Source of the DNA: Ptychodera flava | Taxonomy: Eukaryota; Hemichordata; Enteropneusta; Ptychoderidae | Direction: 5' to 3' | Assembly: GCF_041260155.1 (NCBI RefSeq) | Contig: NC_091942.1 | Span: 10,495,001-10,559,000 of the forward strand | Length of the DNA stretch: 64,000 bases | In this document: positions 1-11,918 of the stretch, one piece after another | Layout: every line of letters starts with the position of its first letter | Numbering within the stretch: the first letter of the stretch is position 1 | Notes under the pieces: generated by a model | The model's input: the letters and a program-made list of their open reading frames with translations, nothing else | Told to the model about the DNA's origin: nothing | Database searches by the model: none | Translations under genes and position numbers: made by a program

Positions 1-306
1 TGTGCGCTACAAATTCTAACAGATCCATCTTCAACAAAAAGGACACAATGTTGCAATTTTCTGATGCATCATACAATAACAAACTGACACTCATGCACTC
101 ATTCACGCACGCATAAAACTAACTGAACCCAAGATACGATCAAGATTTCTTTTATTTGTATATCAACACAAATTGCAATAATAATTATACACATCTCTTT
201 GGAAAATAAAATCACACATGAAAAATAAATTACGAGTCAGGTAAAAATAACGCATGGATAATCAACGCGCAACCGTGACAACACAAGGTCCCATTTAGCT
301 GTGGGT

Positions 307-395
307 CCATAGCTGTGGTGTTTTCAGACGGGATTCATGCCTTTTACGGGCTGGTTTTGACTTTTACGATTTTAACCCCGCCACCACAGCTATGG
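307..395. repeat. Short inverted repeat (MITE-like)
   Basis: A 14-bp arm CCATAGCTGTGGTG at 307-320 is matched by its reverse complement at 382-395, with a 61-base spacer. It looks like the remnant of a small inverted-repeat element. No clear target duplication was seen. Confidence 0.5.
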
Positions 396-618
396 GATAT
401 TCCATAGACTAGCGTCCATGTTCCGCCGCAAGCACCCTTTGCGGAAGTTTGCTCGACGATATTTCGAAATATTTTCCATCCAAATTACAAATTGCCAACA
501 CTCATCGACAGCTTGGTTATTAGGGACTAACCAGACCAGAAGTCCGCTCAAAATTCACTGAAATATCGCCTTTTTTTCTAAGTTTGCCCGACATGACTAC
601 ACGGAGACCGCCATTTTG

Positions 619-955
619 CTAGCGTAAAACTGTTGGTCGAGGATCCCTGCAGTACGTCACTACAGTGACGTAGCGGTGACCTCTCAACTTCTAAACACAA
701 ACTGAGAGATTCTTCGTGTGATATCGATGACCATCGTTCGTCTTATGGACATTCCCAGTCTCACAAAACTGAAACCAAACTTTTACTTGGGGGGTGGGGG
801 AAAGTTCAGTCCTAGGATCTATGATTATTCGTGGCGCGCGCGCGCGGATGCTGGCCGTAATCTCTTGGTTCGTGTTCAGAAGTTGAGAGGTCACCGCCTA
901 CTACGTCACTGTAGTGACGTACTGCAGGGATCCTCGACCAACAGTATTACGCTAG
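619..955. mobile_element. Non-autonomous TIR element, about 75-bp arms
   Basis: Inverted arms of about 75 bp begin CTAGCGTAA at 619 and end at 955. Each arm contains an internal palindromic stretch around TACGTCACT and AGTGACGTA. The interior codes for nothing recognisable. A clean target duplication could not be defined; ATTTT lies near both ends. It sits inside COX10 intron 4. Confidence 0.75.
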
Positions 956-2057
956 ATTTTACTTGCCAATAACAAAAAAGGAAAAACCTTTTTAAATTTT
1001 TATATGGACATTTTTTTTTATATATGCCTCCATGGTTTGTCGAACGCATTCAAATTTAAGCGAAGAAAATCATCGATCAGATTTTGACGTGTGCACGTGT
1101 TCTGAGGTTGACCTAGTTTGTAAGTGTGACAAGTTAATCAAAGTAGTCGAACTTGTGAAAATAGATACAGTGTTTCACATTCGTTGCACGCAGAGAGGTC
1201 AATACTCGTAAACAATTGTGGATCATACCATTTCTACTAGGGATTACTACTACTGTTACGTTTGTGAATGCAACAAATTTACGCGAAGAAAATCATCAGA
1301 TTTTTGTATCAAAGCGAAAAAAACCTGAAAAGTAATGATGTACATTAAATAAAAAATAATGAAACAGAGTTATTTTTTATGATAGTCATTTTATTTATTT
1401 CATGATCCCCATCGTGCAGAATGGAAAATTCCTGGCTCCTGCTTCATCTGTCAATCATGTCGGCATTGTGTGGCAAACTCTAACGTTGACTTTTCGTTCT
1501 TCTGGATCATTCCACCTGCATTTTAGTAGCATAAATAGGGGGATACGGACATATATCGCCGAAGTAATTATCTTAGAAGTGTAACTTATTTTATTTTGTA
1601 CGCTATATAAAACTTTTTGACCTTTGCGTAGGTAATTTTTTTCAAGGGGAGTCAAGTTGAAATGCCGTAGACAAAGGTTGAGATGAAATTTAAAATTCTT
1701 AATAACGGCCCACCCCCCAAATAAACGCCCATGGGCGGTTATTCGAGTGGGCGTACTCTCAGAAAGGTAACATTCCTGAAAATATAGAATTTTTTACCTT
1801 ATTAACTTCTGCACCAATACTCTGTTCCTTGTCCTTGCCATTTGTGAATCATATGGTGCTTCAAAGAACTAGAAAGAAAATATGACAATTATAAATTTAG
1901 ACACGACAATGACAAATGACATTTAGACATGACAAATATGACAATGGTAAATTTTAACTGTATTGTAAAATAAAGAATCAAGAGCCAAACGACAGTTTGA
2001 TAAATCAAATCAATTCACGGTAAAAAATTTCTGAATTTCAATCCCACTGCAACTTAC

Positions 2058-4844
2058 CTGATTAATTGTGTTGGCAGAACTTGAGACCAGAAAAGTTCCC
2101 AGTGAAGTTAGAGCAAACGTTGAAAGGTAGAAGTCTCCGGGAGCCATGACGTAACCCCCTGCTGCTGTCAGTACTACCAGGGCTGGCAAAGGAAACAAAG
2201 TATACTTGTTGTTTATCACAGATGTTCATACATTTTTTTTCACATGTCTGAAGAATCAGTTGAACTTTCAAAAATACAATACGTTCATAAACTCAAGGCA
2301 TTGCTGAGCAATGGATTTGACTTCATGGTTGATTGGGATTTAGCATAAAACCTTTTTGTGGACTGCAAACCTCTGTGTCAGTGATTTTGCCACCATCAGA
2401 ATTCTTCACACACCCTGACTACTCAGACAAAGTAAAAATCGCAGTCTTTTCTGGAGATATTTTGCTTTTGATTGAATGTATTTACAAAGAATTCTTGCAT
2501 CCCCTTTCTCTTTTATAATTGAAAAAATTTTGACCACAATGTACTGTATGAGATCAAAGACTTAACATTAAATTATGGTGCACTAAAAAGTGACAATTCT
2601 AAACTAATGATAAAGGATGTCTGCATGTTCCCACTAATGACAATACCACAGTGCCACTTGCCATTGATATTTGCTACTGAGTGAGATCTACCTACTGTCA
2701 ATCCAAAATAATGAAATATGCTTAAATACAGTACCATGGGAAATGTAAGTTTTACTAGTTTTCTTTATATTTACCATTTTGCTCCATTTAAAAGAGAAGG
2801 ATGGCAGTTTAATTGGTGCCATCATCAATATGACTCATGAAAATACATAGATAGATCTGCACAGTCAACAGTATAAGATTTCTGAATACTGAAAATATTT
2901 TAAATGATACAATATACTTCTTCCATGTATATTTGCCTAGCAGGGGAATGCTACATCTTTTGAATATTTGAATATTTGAGTTCCTCAATTCCAAATAAAC
3001 AATATCATCAAGAATACATTGGTCTGTGTTGCATTCATATACTGAAGAATTCTGAATACAAGAAACCATACGCTGAAGCGAGTGATAAATTCTAAACAAA
3101 GCATGATCTTTCACATACCTGTTAGTCGGCTTTTTCCTAATGACAAGTAATATGTGTGAAGTTTTGAGAAATCTATCTTCTGTTCAGTCCATCGTTGATC
3201 TACCACAAACACGTCTTTATTGCCGTCCTCTGGTTCAAGAGGGCATGGAGTAACTTTTGAAAGTGTTGTGGAAATTGCAGCATCTATTTTACTAGGAATT
3301 TCCTGTATTTCATGGTTAATCTCTTCTAGAACGTTGTCTTGCGACAAGCTGTCGACTGTCTCTCTAGGTTTGGCTGTACCACTGACTGCAGTCGTTCTGG
3401 TGACCATCTGAATCATCACAAAATAAAAGATATTGGTGAAAACAGTACAGACACAAGCATGTCTTCAGATGGGGATAAACGTATGGAATGGCATGGGTTA
3501 GCTGCAAAATTGTAGCTCTACGGTGAGGTGGTCGCGGTGAGTTTTGGTATTGCGACCTCGCTCACCCCCAGTAGAGCTACAATGCCGAAGGCCCTGTAGC
3601 ATACAAAATAAGCGCGCCACACATGGCGCGGCATTTTCATGTAAAATCCCACATATTTACTGCATTTGGTCGTACCGATTTATCACTACTGAAGACTAAA
3701 CACTATACTACACTAACCTTGTCGTTTATGGGGTTTGGTATCAGCACAGACACGTCGATCGCGTTCCATAAACATTGAGCGTGTTTCGGGGAGCCGCCAT
3801 TACCGGAAGTTGGTAATGGCGGCTCCAAGAAATGTTTTTGGAACGCGATCGACGTATTTGAACAAATACCAAACCCCATACACGACAAGGTTAGTGTAGT
3901 ATAGTGTTTAATCTTTAGTAGTGATAAATCAGTATGACCAAATGCAGTAAATATGTGGGATTTTACATGAAAATGCCGTGCCATGTGCAGAGTGCTTATT
4001 TTGTATGCTTCAGGGCCTTCGGCATTGTAGCTCTACTGGTGAGCGAGGTCGCAAAAACCAAAACTCACCGACCCGCCTCACCGTAGAGCTACAATTTTGC
4101 AGCTATTGCATGGGTATAATCACCGGAGAGCTGGAACGGTGGAATGGTCATCCTCGAAAGTGAAAGTAAATTATTCAAGCTTATTTCATAAATTAATTTT
4201 TATTTTCATTTCTATCGCCTAGATCCTTGTATGGTAACTTTTTTCTCTTATTAATTCATCATACAATACAAGACTAAGCGGTTTCTCGGAATTCAGTGTT
4301 CTGGCCCACACGCTATTTCGCTCTGATATTTACACTGTGTAAACTATCTATCTTGTACACATGTCCGTGATCCAGTTTCACTGACACTTGTACAACGTCC
4401 TCGTGGCGTCGATGGTTTATGGTTTACTAAAGACAGAGTTTCTCGACTGTCTATGGTAAAGACTTGTAATTTACCTCTCGTAAAGGAGACACTGTAGTTG
4501 TTCTGTTTACGGAGAATGTAGAAATGCCACTTAAAGTGTGACGTCGGCGCGTAGGAGGCCATCTTCCATTCCATGTGCTATATCCTGGTCGTCGTCCTGT
4601 ACAGAATTCTCGTTTCGTAAACAGTCGCCGGCTAAGCGCACGTACGCCGGTTTGATACACGCGGAGGCCATGGCCGGTGAAGAGCCGTCCTCCACAAAGA
4701 CCTAGGTAAGTAGCATAGAAATAGGCATGAGACATTAATTGGACAGAGCAAAGCATTGTCTTTACATCCAGTGTGTGATAAAAACACCAAAAATTTCGAA
4801 ATATTCACGTTAGTCTTACCGCAAACTTGACCGGCTGCCACCAT
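2058..4844 (-). CDS. COX10: COX10, protoheme IX farnesyltransferase (partial, 5' four exons)
   Basis: COX10 farnesylates haem B to haem O in the mitochondrial inner membrane, a step in haem A supply to cytochrome c oxidase. Exons on the minus strand: 4844-4820 (ATG at 4844-4842), 4701-4475, 3407-3119 and 2182-2058, with agreeing phases (1, 0, 1, 0) and GT-AG junctions. The first 170 or so residues are a basic, poorly conserved presequence and linker. The fourth exon enters the prenyltransferase domain: ALVVLTAAGGYVMAPG followed by SSSANTINQ aligns with human ALVVSTTAAGFALAPG and SCAANSINQ. The catalytic Asp-rich motifs and the remaining membrane helices are not in the window and must lie to the left. 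The gene is head to head with RPP21. Identity comes from recalled human COX10. I am confident of the gene and slightly less of the very short first exon. Confidence 0.88.
3499..4105. mobile_element. 607-bp foldback (near-perfect hairpin) element
   Basis: The two halves of this element are inverted copies of each other over almost their whole length. They meet around 3795-3835, where a GGAGCCGCCATTACC hairpin lies. Ends are TAGCTGCAAAATTG and CAATTTTGCAGCTA. Flanks TGGCATGGGT (3489-3498) and TTGCATGGGT (4106-4115) agree at 9 of 10 bases and look like the target site duplication. There is no coding capacity. It lies in COX10 intron 2, between exons 4701-4475 and 3407-3119. A 9-10 bp duplication would suit a Mutator-like or related foldback element, but the superfamily is not established. 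Confidence 0.88.
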
Positions 4845-5118
4845 TTTACATTGACCTTTCGCACATGCGTAGTCCGATCTTATTACCGCAATGTCCCGGA
4901 TAGGTGACTTTTAACCCCTGGTTATTCCAGCTGCTGCAACTCGAGAGTATTTTTGCCCGACGCTCGTTTTTCTCCCACCAGATCAGCCGTCCAGGAAAGT
5001 GCAAGCCCGTTTGGGCGATAACTGTTGTGTGCTTATTACAGAGACAGTCTGATGGCTCTCCGGATGCGCGGAACAAGTTTCCCATCGTTAAATAAGGAAT
5101 AATCCGCCAGTTCAAAAT
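4845..5118. promoter_or_regulatory. Divergent COX10/RPP21 promoter region
   Basis: Only 274 bases separate the COX10 start codon (minus strand) from the RPP21 start codon (plus strand), so both promoters and both 5' leaders must share this segment. No obvious TATA box was seen. A bidirectional promoter is an inference from spacing. Confidence 0.65.
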
Positions 5119-8100
5119 ATGGCCAAAAACTCGAAGAAAAAATCGAAAGTAACAAACAGTACGAAGAGGTTTTTCGTTCCGAACAGAGAAGCATTTCAAA
5201 GAATGAACTTCCTTTATCAGGTGAGGTTACAAGCAACTTAAAATCCCCTATGCTCACATGCGTTCCTTCCAGATAAGAAAGGCAGGTGTAACAAATTGTT
5301 GGGGTATTACATCATGCAATCATGATCATGTATCTGCAATTGTAAATTATGAGGGGCAGACCATTTTATATACTGGGGGGGGGGGAGCTGTTGGAGTGTT
5401 GAGATTTATGGTAGATTTTTTCCCACCAAGTTCACTATGTGTAGTACATGGTTGATTTTTGTGATCCAACAAGGTATGTGGGAGTATACTTCTGAATGTT
5501 TTGTCTGAGTGTATTCCAGCCAGTTGAACCAAGGGAAAAGCTGGGTTGTGTGTAAATTGAGTGATTCTGTGTCACACCTTGGGGTATTTAGGTTACAGTG
5601 GCGAGCAAAGCGAGTACGAGATCGATATATCAAGCAGAAAATCAATCCATCTAGCAGACCACCCAGCCCACTAGAGCCTGTGTGGTAGTAAGGGACCGTC
5701 TCAGACTGTCCCATAAGTTCATGAAACAAAATTCCTACATCAAAACCCCCTCCCCTCCTCCAAAACGAAAGTTCAAAAGTGCGAAATGTTGATGCTTGCC
5801 TGAGAGTACAATGTAGCATTTTGCTATAATTACTGAAGAATATGTTTCCCCTGACCACATTACATCGTCAAGTAATTGATCAAATTTGAGTACTAACCAC
5901 TGCCAATATGACACGAACGAGTTGGAAATAGTTATAGCAAAATTTGTTCATATGAGTGTGCAGTTTTTGTTAATTTTTACACACAATCTAAAGAGAACTT
6001 GTAATAAAAAAATCAAAGTACGAAAGTGAAGTTCACTTATTGAATGGCAGTCAAACACCCCTTCCTCCCCCCCCCACCCGTAAACAAAAATTTCGCTTTT
6101 TTTAACTTATATGAAAATCTTAGATGGTCCCTAACTCAAATAGGTACATCATGATTAACCCTAAGAGTATGGCGAGTTGGGAGGCGGCGTAGTCAAAGCC
6201 AGATACTCTTGCTGTACTACATGTAACTCATAAGGCTCCATCATGATCAGACCTCACCAAGTTTGTCTTGTGATGGTTTATGTCATGGTGGGAGGGGAGT
6301 GGGACGGGGCATTAAGCATTGAGAGAGCACCCAATGTCCCATTAAGGGCTGATTTATCTCAAACAAAGTATGGGGTTTTGATATATGAATATGCTGATGG
6401 AAATTGTTCACTCTACAAGTTCACATGATTGGTGATTTTGAACACAGTGAACCCAATCCATCTCAATATGTACTCCAGCATTCCTCAATTTGCCAGGGTA
6501 ATCACGCTTGATGATCTGTTTCCCCAGCTAGTCTTCTCCAAAGTGATTAATGGGAAGGAGTGAATCCAAGCTAATGAGTAGCTGTGTGCAGTTACCATTC
6601 AATTGGAAGTTGGTTTATTGCCTAATTAGTCAGAAATTGGATTTACCTTTCAGGCCGCTCATTGCACACTGGTACATAATCCTGATAACGTTGAATTAGC
6701 AAGGTTTTACATCACCACAATGAGAACCATAGCTAAGAGACTGGTGCTACGAATGTAAGTTTTGCTTAATTAAATTTTATAGATTACTGGTAACATTTTT
6801 TCCCTGTCATCAGAAATTTGAACAAAAGTGCTTTATTGTTGAGTTCTGATGTAGAAAAACTAGAGTTGCAATGTTCTGTCTAAATTTGACAAAGTAGAGC
6901 AATCTATTGATGAGTTGCAGAGGGCAGTAAATGTAATCCAGCGACTATCTTTGAACTTATCATATCGATATTTTTTCATCATGTGCACATTATACGTCTA
7001 TTCATCTACTGATACAGTTTTCAACGTTCCATAACTATTGTCTGAAATGCTTGCTATGCAGCACCATTTGTATCAAATCATCAACTGAACCAACACTGTG
7101 CTTGAATGTTTCAAGAGTTCTCATGTACTCTTTTGCTGTCAAATATTCCTGAAGTCTACCAGTTTGATATGAAAGCTCAACTGAATACATGTTTTCCTTC
7201 ATAATTCATTTACTCTGGATACAAGTTATTTGAAGGGTCACCTAAATTAAACATGTCAAATTCTGCAAACCTTTTCGCATTTTTCATTTGCAAAAGAAAA
7301 TTTGTTTGTTTTGCTATATAATACAGACAGCCAAGTCAATCAGTTTTAATTTTGTCAATAATTGTAAATTATGGAAATGAAAAGAAGTTATGAATATTTA
7401 ACCAAACCTCAAGTAGGTTATTTGAGATTCATCTTACGCTCTCTATCAATCTCTATCAATCTGTCTTAGTGGAAGATGAGGTTTAGACTGTGATTCAAAG
7501 AGTTATTTGTTGGATAAGTAAGATAAATTGGTTATGAGAAAGTTAAATTGATGGTGTGTGTTTCCATATGCAAATAGCTAATTGGGATATCAAATGCTAC
7601 ATATATATAGGTTAGAGATTACTGGCTATTTTCTTGACTTGAATGCATACAGATAGAAAAGCACAGAATGTGAATCGATTCTCTATATCTGCCCAATTTA
7701 TGTAGGCTTCATTAATCATGATATCACAAATACACAGAACAAGTCGAGAAACATATCGTGTCGGGTCGATTTGTCGTGAAAAATTTACAGGCAAATTTTT
7801 CAAATCTGGTGTTGTGGTTTACAGTGTGGCAGTAGCAATGTACCGTTGCTAATGTAACTTGACAATGCATGTCTATCCAATTAGACCGTGAAATTAGCAC
7901 ACGCATTAAGTGATGAGGCAGGATAGCCTGTAATCCTCTCTGGTGTCAGGATCAGAATTTACAAGGAGTTGCTTCATTTGCTTCTTGATTCACTGTCTCA
8001 GCGGTGATTATGGAAATAACACAGGAGAATATTAAATTTAAATGCCATAGTTTAGTGTCTTTAGATTCGACACAGTTGCAATGCCCAACCCTCATATAAT

Positions 8101-9972
8101 ACAAAGGGAAGGGAACAGTGAGCATCATTGATATGTTGCTAGTCCTGAACAATTTATTTTTGCTGGACTTCTGATTTTCCAAGTGATTGAAAATCGTCAT
8201 CTACTGATCATGTCGCTGCTCAACCTTTACTTACAATCAAAAAACTAGTATGTTATAAAAGTTTGTTGAAACAAAGTTTTTTCACCATTTCATATCCTTT
8301 CTGTGTGCTCATAAGTAACTCTGTGAAGTATTGATTTAGAACTAATAACATGGTGTAGTTGAAAAAAGACACTGCTTTTGTTTAGTTTTTATGGGTACAC
8401 ATATAATATCTCCATGAAGTAGAATTTATTTGATGAGAGAAATACTGTCTAAAACCTTATCACTACTTTTTGCGTGACGGCAAAATTGATGCAAACCTGT
8501 GACAGTAATCTAACTCTGAGAAAAATTAATAGGCAGTCTTGAAATGCAGTGTGTCAATTGAGAAAATTACTTCACTATCAGCGAATTAATTAATACCAGC
8601 TTTTGTTATTATATTTCACAGATGATTCAGATAGTACATACTCAAAAATCAAGGATATTTTCCATTTCTGTTTTCTCCATCAAAATGTTTCCCTTTGTCA
8701 GTATTAAATGTTTCAAGCTGAATGTAAGATGGAAAAGAAACAGGGTCTTTTCTTAGGAGGAAAGTAATCACCCGTCAGGATTTATGTATTGTTTTATTTT
8801 CAGAGATCCTTCCATAAAGAGAACAATCTGTAAGAAGTGCAACTCCCTGCTTGTACCTGGTGTTACAGCAACAGTTAGAATGAGAGGTGAGAACGGAAAC
8901 ACTGATTTGAGATTACCACCATAGCATTGCATCATTTCTGAACAATGAGAAGATGAATCTGCACGACATTCAAATCTCAGGCAAACTTTGCTCTCAAGAG
9001 TGCCTATCAGATCACGGGGTCCAGCAAGCACTCAACAGATACATCACAATAAATTTACTGTATTCATTCGGGTAAGTGACCCAACTTGAATAGATGCCTC
9101 TCCCTGACAAGGACTTTTTCTCCTTTCATTGTTCACAGCCAAAAGGGAACAGCATCTTGTCGTGGCCTGTCTGTCTTGTAAAGCTGTGAAGAGGTTTTTA
9201 GCTAGGGAAGGGTATCAACTATGGTCAGAGAAGACGGAGCTCAGGGTTGGACTACAAATGGGTATGTATCTGAGAGCCATTCCACAAGTTGGTCTGGCGC
9301 TATCAATATTTCATTTGTACCCTATGTTTTTTCAGACAGTTTTTCAAACCTTGTTTTAGTGGTCACGAGGTCACAACTATCACGTAAGAGACACAACCAT
9401 GTAGATGTTGGTGCAGTGATGTTGAAGTATGGTCAGCTGGTCATTTTGATAACGATAATACCTAATTCATTTCAAATGGTTAACTGGTATAAGAAATTTT
9501 CATGATCTAATAAGCAGCAACCTTTGAGGCAAATATGTCAACCAGTGTGGTGCAAAGCTTTGATTGTGATGTGTTCACTGTACAGATGAATCAGTGGAGG
9601 GACTGTGCATCAATTTTCCATGACCATGACCATGATGTGTGGATTTCTAATCCCTTTTGATGTGATCTCATGTCATTTCAACAACTGTTATCATTGCAAA
9701 AAATAAAACCATATCAAAGATATTCCTGCATTTCCTCCTCGGAGAGCAAGTGGTTGTGTGGATGAAGAGCTTGAAACCTGCTTTATTGTAGGTTTTGGAA
9801 CAAAGTGATGAGACTTGAACCAACTTATTTGTGTCTCTGCATGAATCAGTATGACTTTCACTTGTAACGCTATATCTTGTCGATTTTTTTCCCAGAACAA
9901 ACACAGACAGCAAACCAAACCTCTGAATCTGGACAGAGCTCACAGACCACATCCGAACAAGAGTCAAAATAA
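5119..9972 (+). CDS. RPP21: RPP21, ribonuclease P protein subunit p21
   Basis: RPP21 is a protein subunit of nuclear RNase P, which removes 5' leaders from tRNA precursors. Exons: 5119-5220, 6654-6754, 8804-8886, 9139-9261 and 9896-9972 (TAA). They give 161 residues; the human protein has 154. A basic N-terminus leads into AFQRMNFLYQAAHC, then RTIAKRLVLR and a zinc ribbon with CKKC (C77, C80) and CLSC (C106, C109). These four cysteines are the zinc ligands expected of the Rpp21/Rpr2 family. The C-terminal tail is Ser/Thr/Gln-rich, as in vertebrates. All junctions are GT-AG and phases agree. ATG 5119 was chosen because it opens the conserved frame after a short leader. The gene is divergent from COX10 and convergent with CPSF4. 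Confidence 0.95.
5692..6131. mobile_element. TAA-flanked TIR element in RPP21 intron 1
   Basis: Ends GGGACCGTCT and AGATGGTCCC are inverted copies and are each flanked by TAA (5689-5691, 6132-6134). A 3-bp TAA duplication and G-rich ends fit non-autonomous PIF/Harbinger-type elements. There is no coding content. The ends resemble those of the larger element at 27379-29234. Confidence 0.65.
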
Positions 9973-10131
9973 ACTATGGCATTTTCAAGAGAAGTGACTT
10001 TGTAACAAAGAAACCAAATGTTTTATCTGCACTGCTAAAAAAGTGCTTCAATTTTTTTAGCTTCATGCTTATTTTAAGTGTATAAAGATGCACATTTTAC
10101 TGCCCTATGTTTTAAAATGTATTATAAAGTG

Positions 10132-10137
10132 AATAAA
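10132..10137 (+). terminator. Likely RPP21 poly(A) signal (AATAAA)
   Basis: This is the first AATAAA downstream of the RPP21 stop, 160 bases after it, at the end of an AT-rich 3' UTR. It faces the CPSF4 signal at 10176-10181. Confidence 0.7.
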
Positions 10138-10175
10138 ACTCATGTGAACTCACGGAAATTATTATGAAATCAATG

Positions 10176-10181
10176 TTTATT
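10176..10181 (-). terminator. Possible CPSF4 poly(A) signal (AATAAA on minus strand)
   Basis: TTTATT on the plus strand reads AATAAA on the minus strand. It lies about 1.7 kb past the CPSF4 stop and about 40 bases from the RPP21 signal. Nearer, weaker signals cannot be excluded. Confidence 0.4.
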
Positions 10182-11918
10182 ATAATTCATTTTCTGATGC
10201 CTGTAGACAGTAGTGTACCATAACAGACAAAGAATGTTATACACAAGTACATTTTCAGCATGTTGGGCACAAATAATTTCAAGACTTTTAGAAATTCTTT
10301 CTCTTTGATATTTTCCATATTTTTATCATCAAATATATGCAGCAATGTTTACTTCCATTCCGCTCTTGAGAAAATTGGAAATGGATCATTCTCAGACATA
10401 CCAAGACATTATGATATTTAATCCTTTTAATGGGTCTCCCTGTATTGTCGTCTAATTACTTGAACAGTTGAAAATGGAAACTGACAAACTCCAAATCAAA
10501 ACAATTGACAGTTCACAAAATATGTAGACCTTTCTCTGTACATTTACTAATTTTAATACAAACTTATGACAATCTAAACATATTCAGAAAGCCCGTCCAT
10601 TGGAAAAATTAATCTGTCTTCAGAATTTCAATGTAAACTCTCTAGTAAGAGACTTAAAAATTGAACACAAATTGCCATAAAAGACAGACTGCTACTAGCG
10701 TTGGAAAAAGTTATATGCCCCAAAATAATGAGACTGACTTTTCCCTTATTTATTCTATCATCAGAAAATCTCTTTATATGTTACAAACCTTACAAATCAA
10801 GGTTCAGAACTATGAGGGCGCCCTACAGAGGCTTGCCTTATGGGGAGAAAATAAGTTTATTTTGCAGGGACCATAAAATGTACTAGATACATTCTACTAT
10901 TTACATCTTTCACGAGCTCAGAACCTAGACAAACAGACAGAAGAAAAGAAAAAGGGACATTTATGAACATAGTAGAACAGTAAAATGTTAAGTTTACTTC
11001 GTTGAAAGGAAAGAAAATTCAAGGCAAACATGAACAGCTTTTGCTAAAATGTGCTAGTTTTGCTAATATCTTTTATTCTGACCTTAGAGCTCTAATATTA
11101 TCATTATGTCACCCCTACAGAGCTTATCTTGGTAGTTACATCTGCTATAAACTTTATCTCCCAAGTTTCCACTAAATGGTATTGCAGTTACAGAAAAAAA
11201 AAATATGAAAACTAAACAGCTGTATAGGCAGGCTTTCAAATTAGAAATAACAAAGTTGCTTGAACACTGTTTTTTAAATGTACAAGAACCAGTTTCCAAG
11301 GTTGTAGTTTGGCCTTTAAAACCAACTCGGATCACACTTTATTAGAATGGAACAAACACAACGGCATTTTGGAGATAACGTACAACTTTCAAGAACAGTA
11401 TGGCGAGTTCATTTTTCTAAATTCCCAAATTTTTCTTTGAACAACCTGTCAGCAATTTGTAAAAATTAATGGAATGATGTCCTGGTGCACTACTTGAAAA
11501 ACAAGTGTGCATAACACAGCAGGCAGACAAAGATACATTGGCCAAAATATCCATGGAAAGTTGATGACTCAATCTCCAATGCAGTCTCCCCTAGTCCTAG
11601 CCCAGATAATGGTCTGGTAGAAATGGTATGATTTGTCCAAACTCCTTTTCGCATGTTTTTTAATCCTTTTGGCCCATTTTCCTGTATAGAGGTCTCACTT
11701 TACCGTGAAAAAAAAATAGAATTTGGACAAACCATTGAGGCGAGAGGGTTAATACCATGCATTGCATGTGCTACATTAAAAGAATTTATTATTTTTATCC
11801 AAAATGTGGGTATGACTAACACATTACGGAAATAGCGCTGTAAAGGAAACAAACAACTAAAAAATCCGGCCATCATTATACATGCATAACTTTTTTGAAA
11901 ACTCTGGGAATGATATCT
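10182..11918 (-). other. Probable CPSF4 3' UTR / intergenic, no coding gene
   Basis: This AT-rich stretch has no supported exon. A 93-bp TTAA-ended MITE lies at 11660-11752. It is read as CPSF4 3' UTR up to an unknown poly(A) site. Confidence 0.45.
11660..11752. mobile_element. Short TTAA-ended MITE, copy 1
   Basis: TTAATCCTTTTGGCCCA at the left and GAGGGTTAA at the right form imperfect inverted ends, with TATAGAGGTC and ACAAACCATTG inside. The same layout recurs at 62327-62408. Confidence 0.5.

Larger units (their letters stand above)
1..2057 (-). other. COX10 intron 4 (left part of window)
   Basis: No further COX10 exon was found between the left edge and 2057, and no other gene is supported. 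The stretch holds a short inverted repeat at 307-395, a 337-bp inverted-repeat element at 619-955 and otherwise plain AT-rich sequence. Confidence 0.6.
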
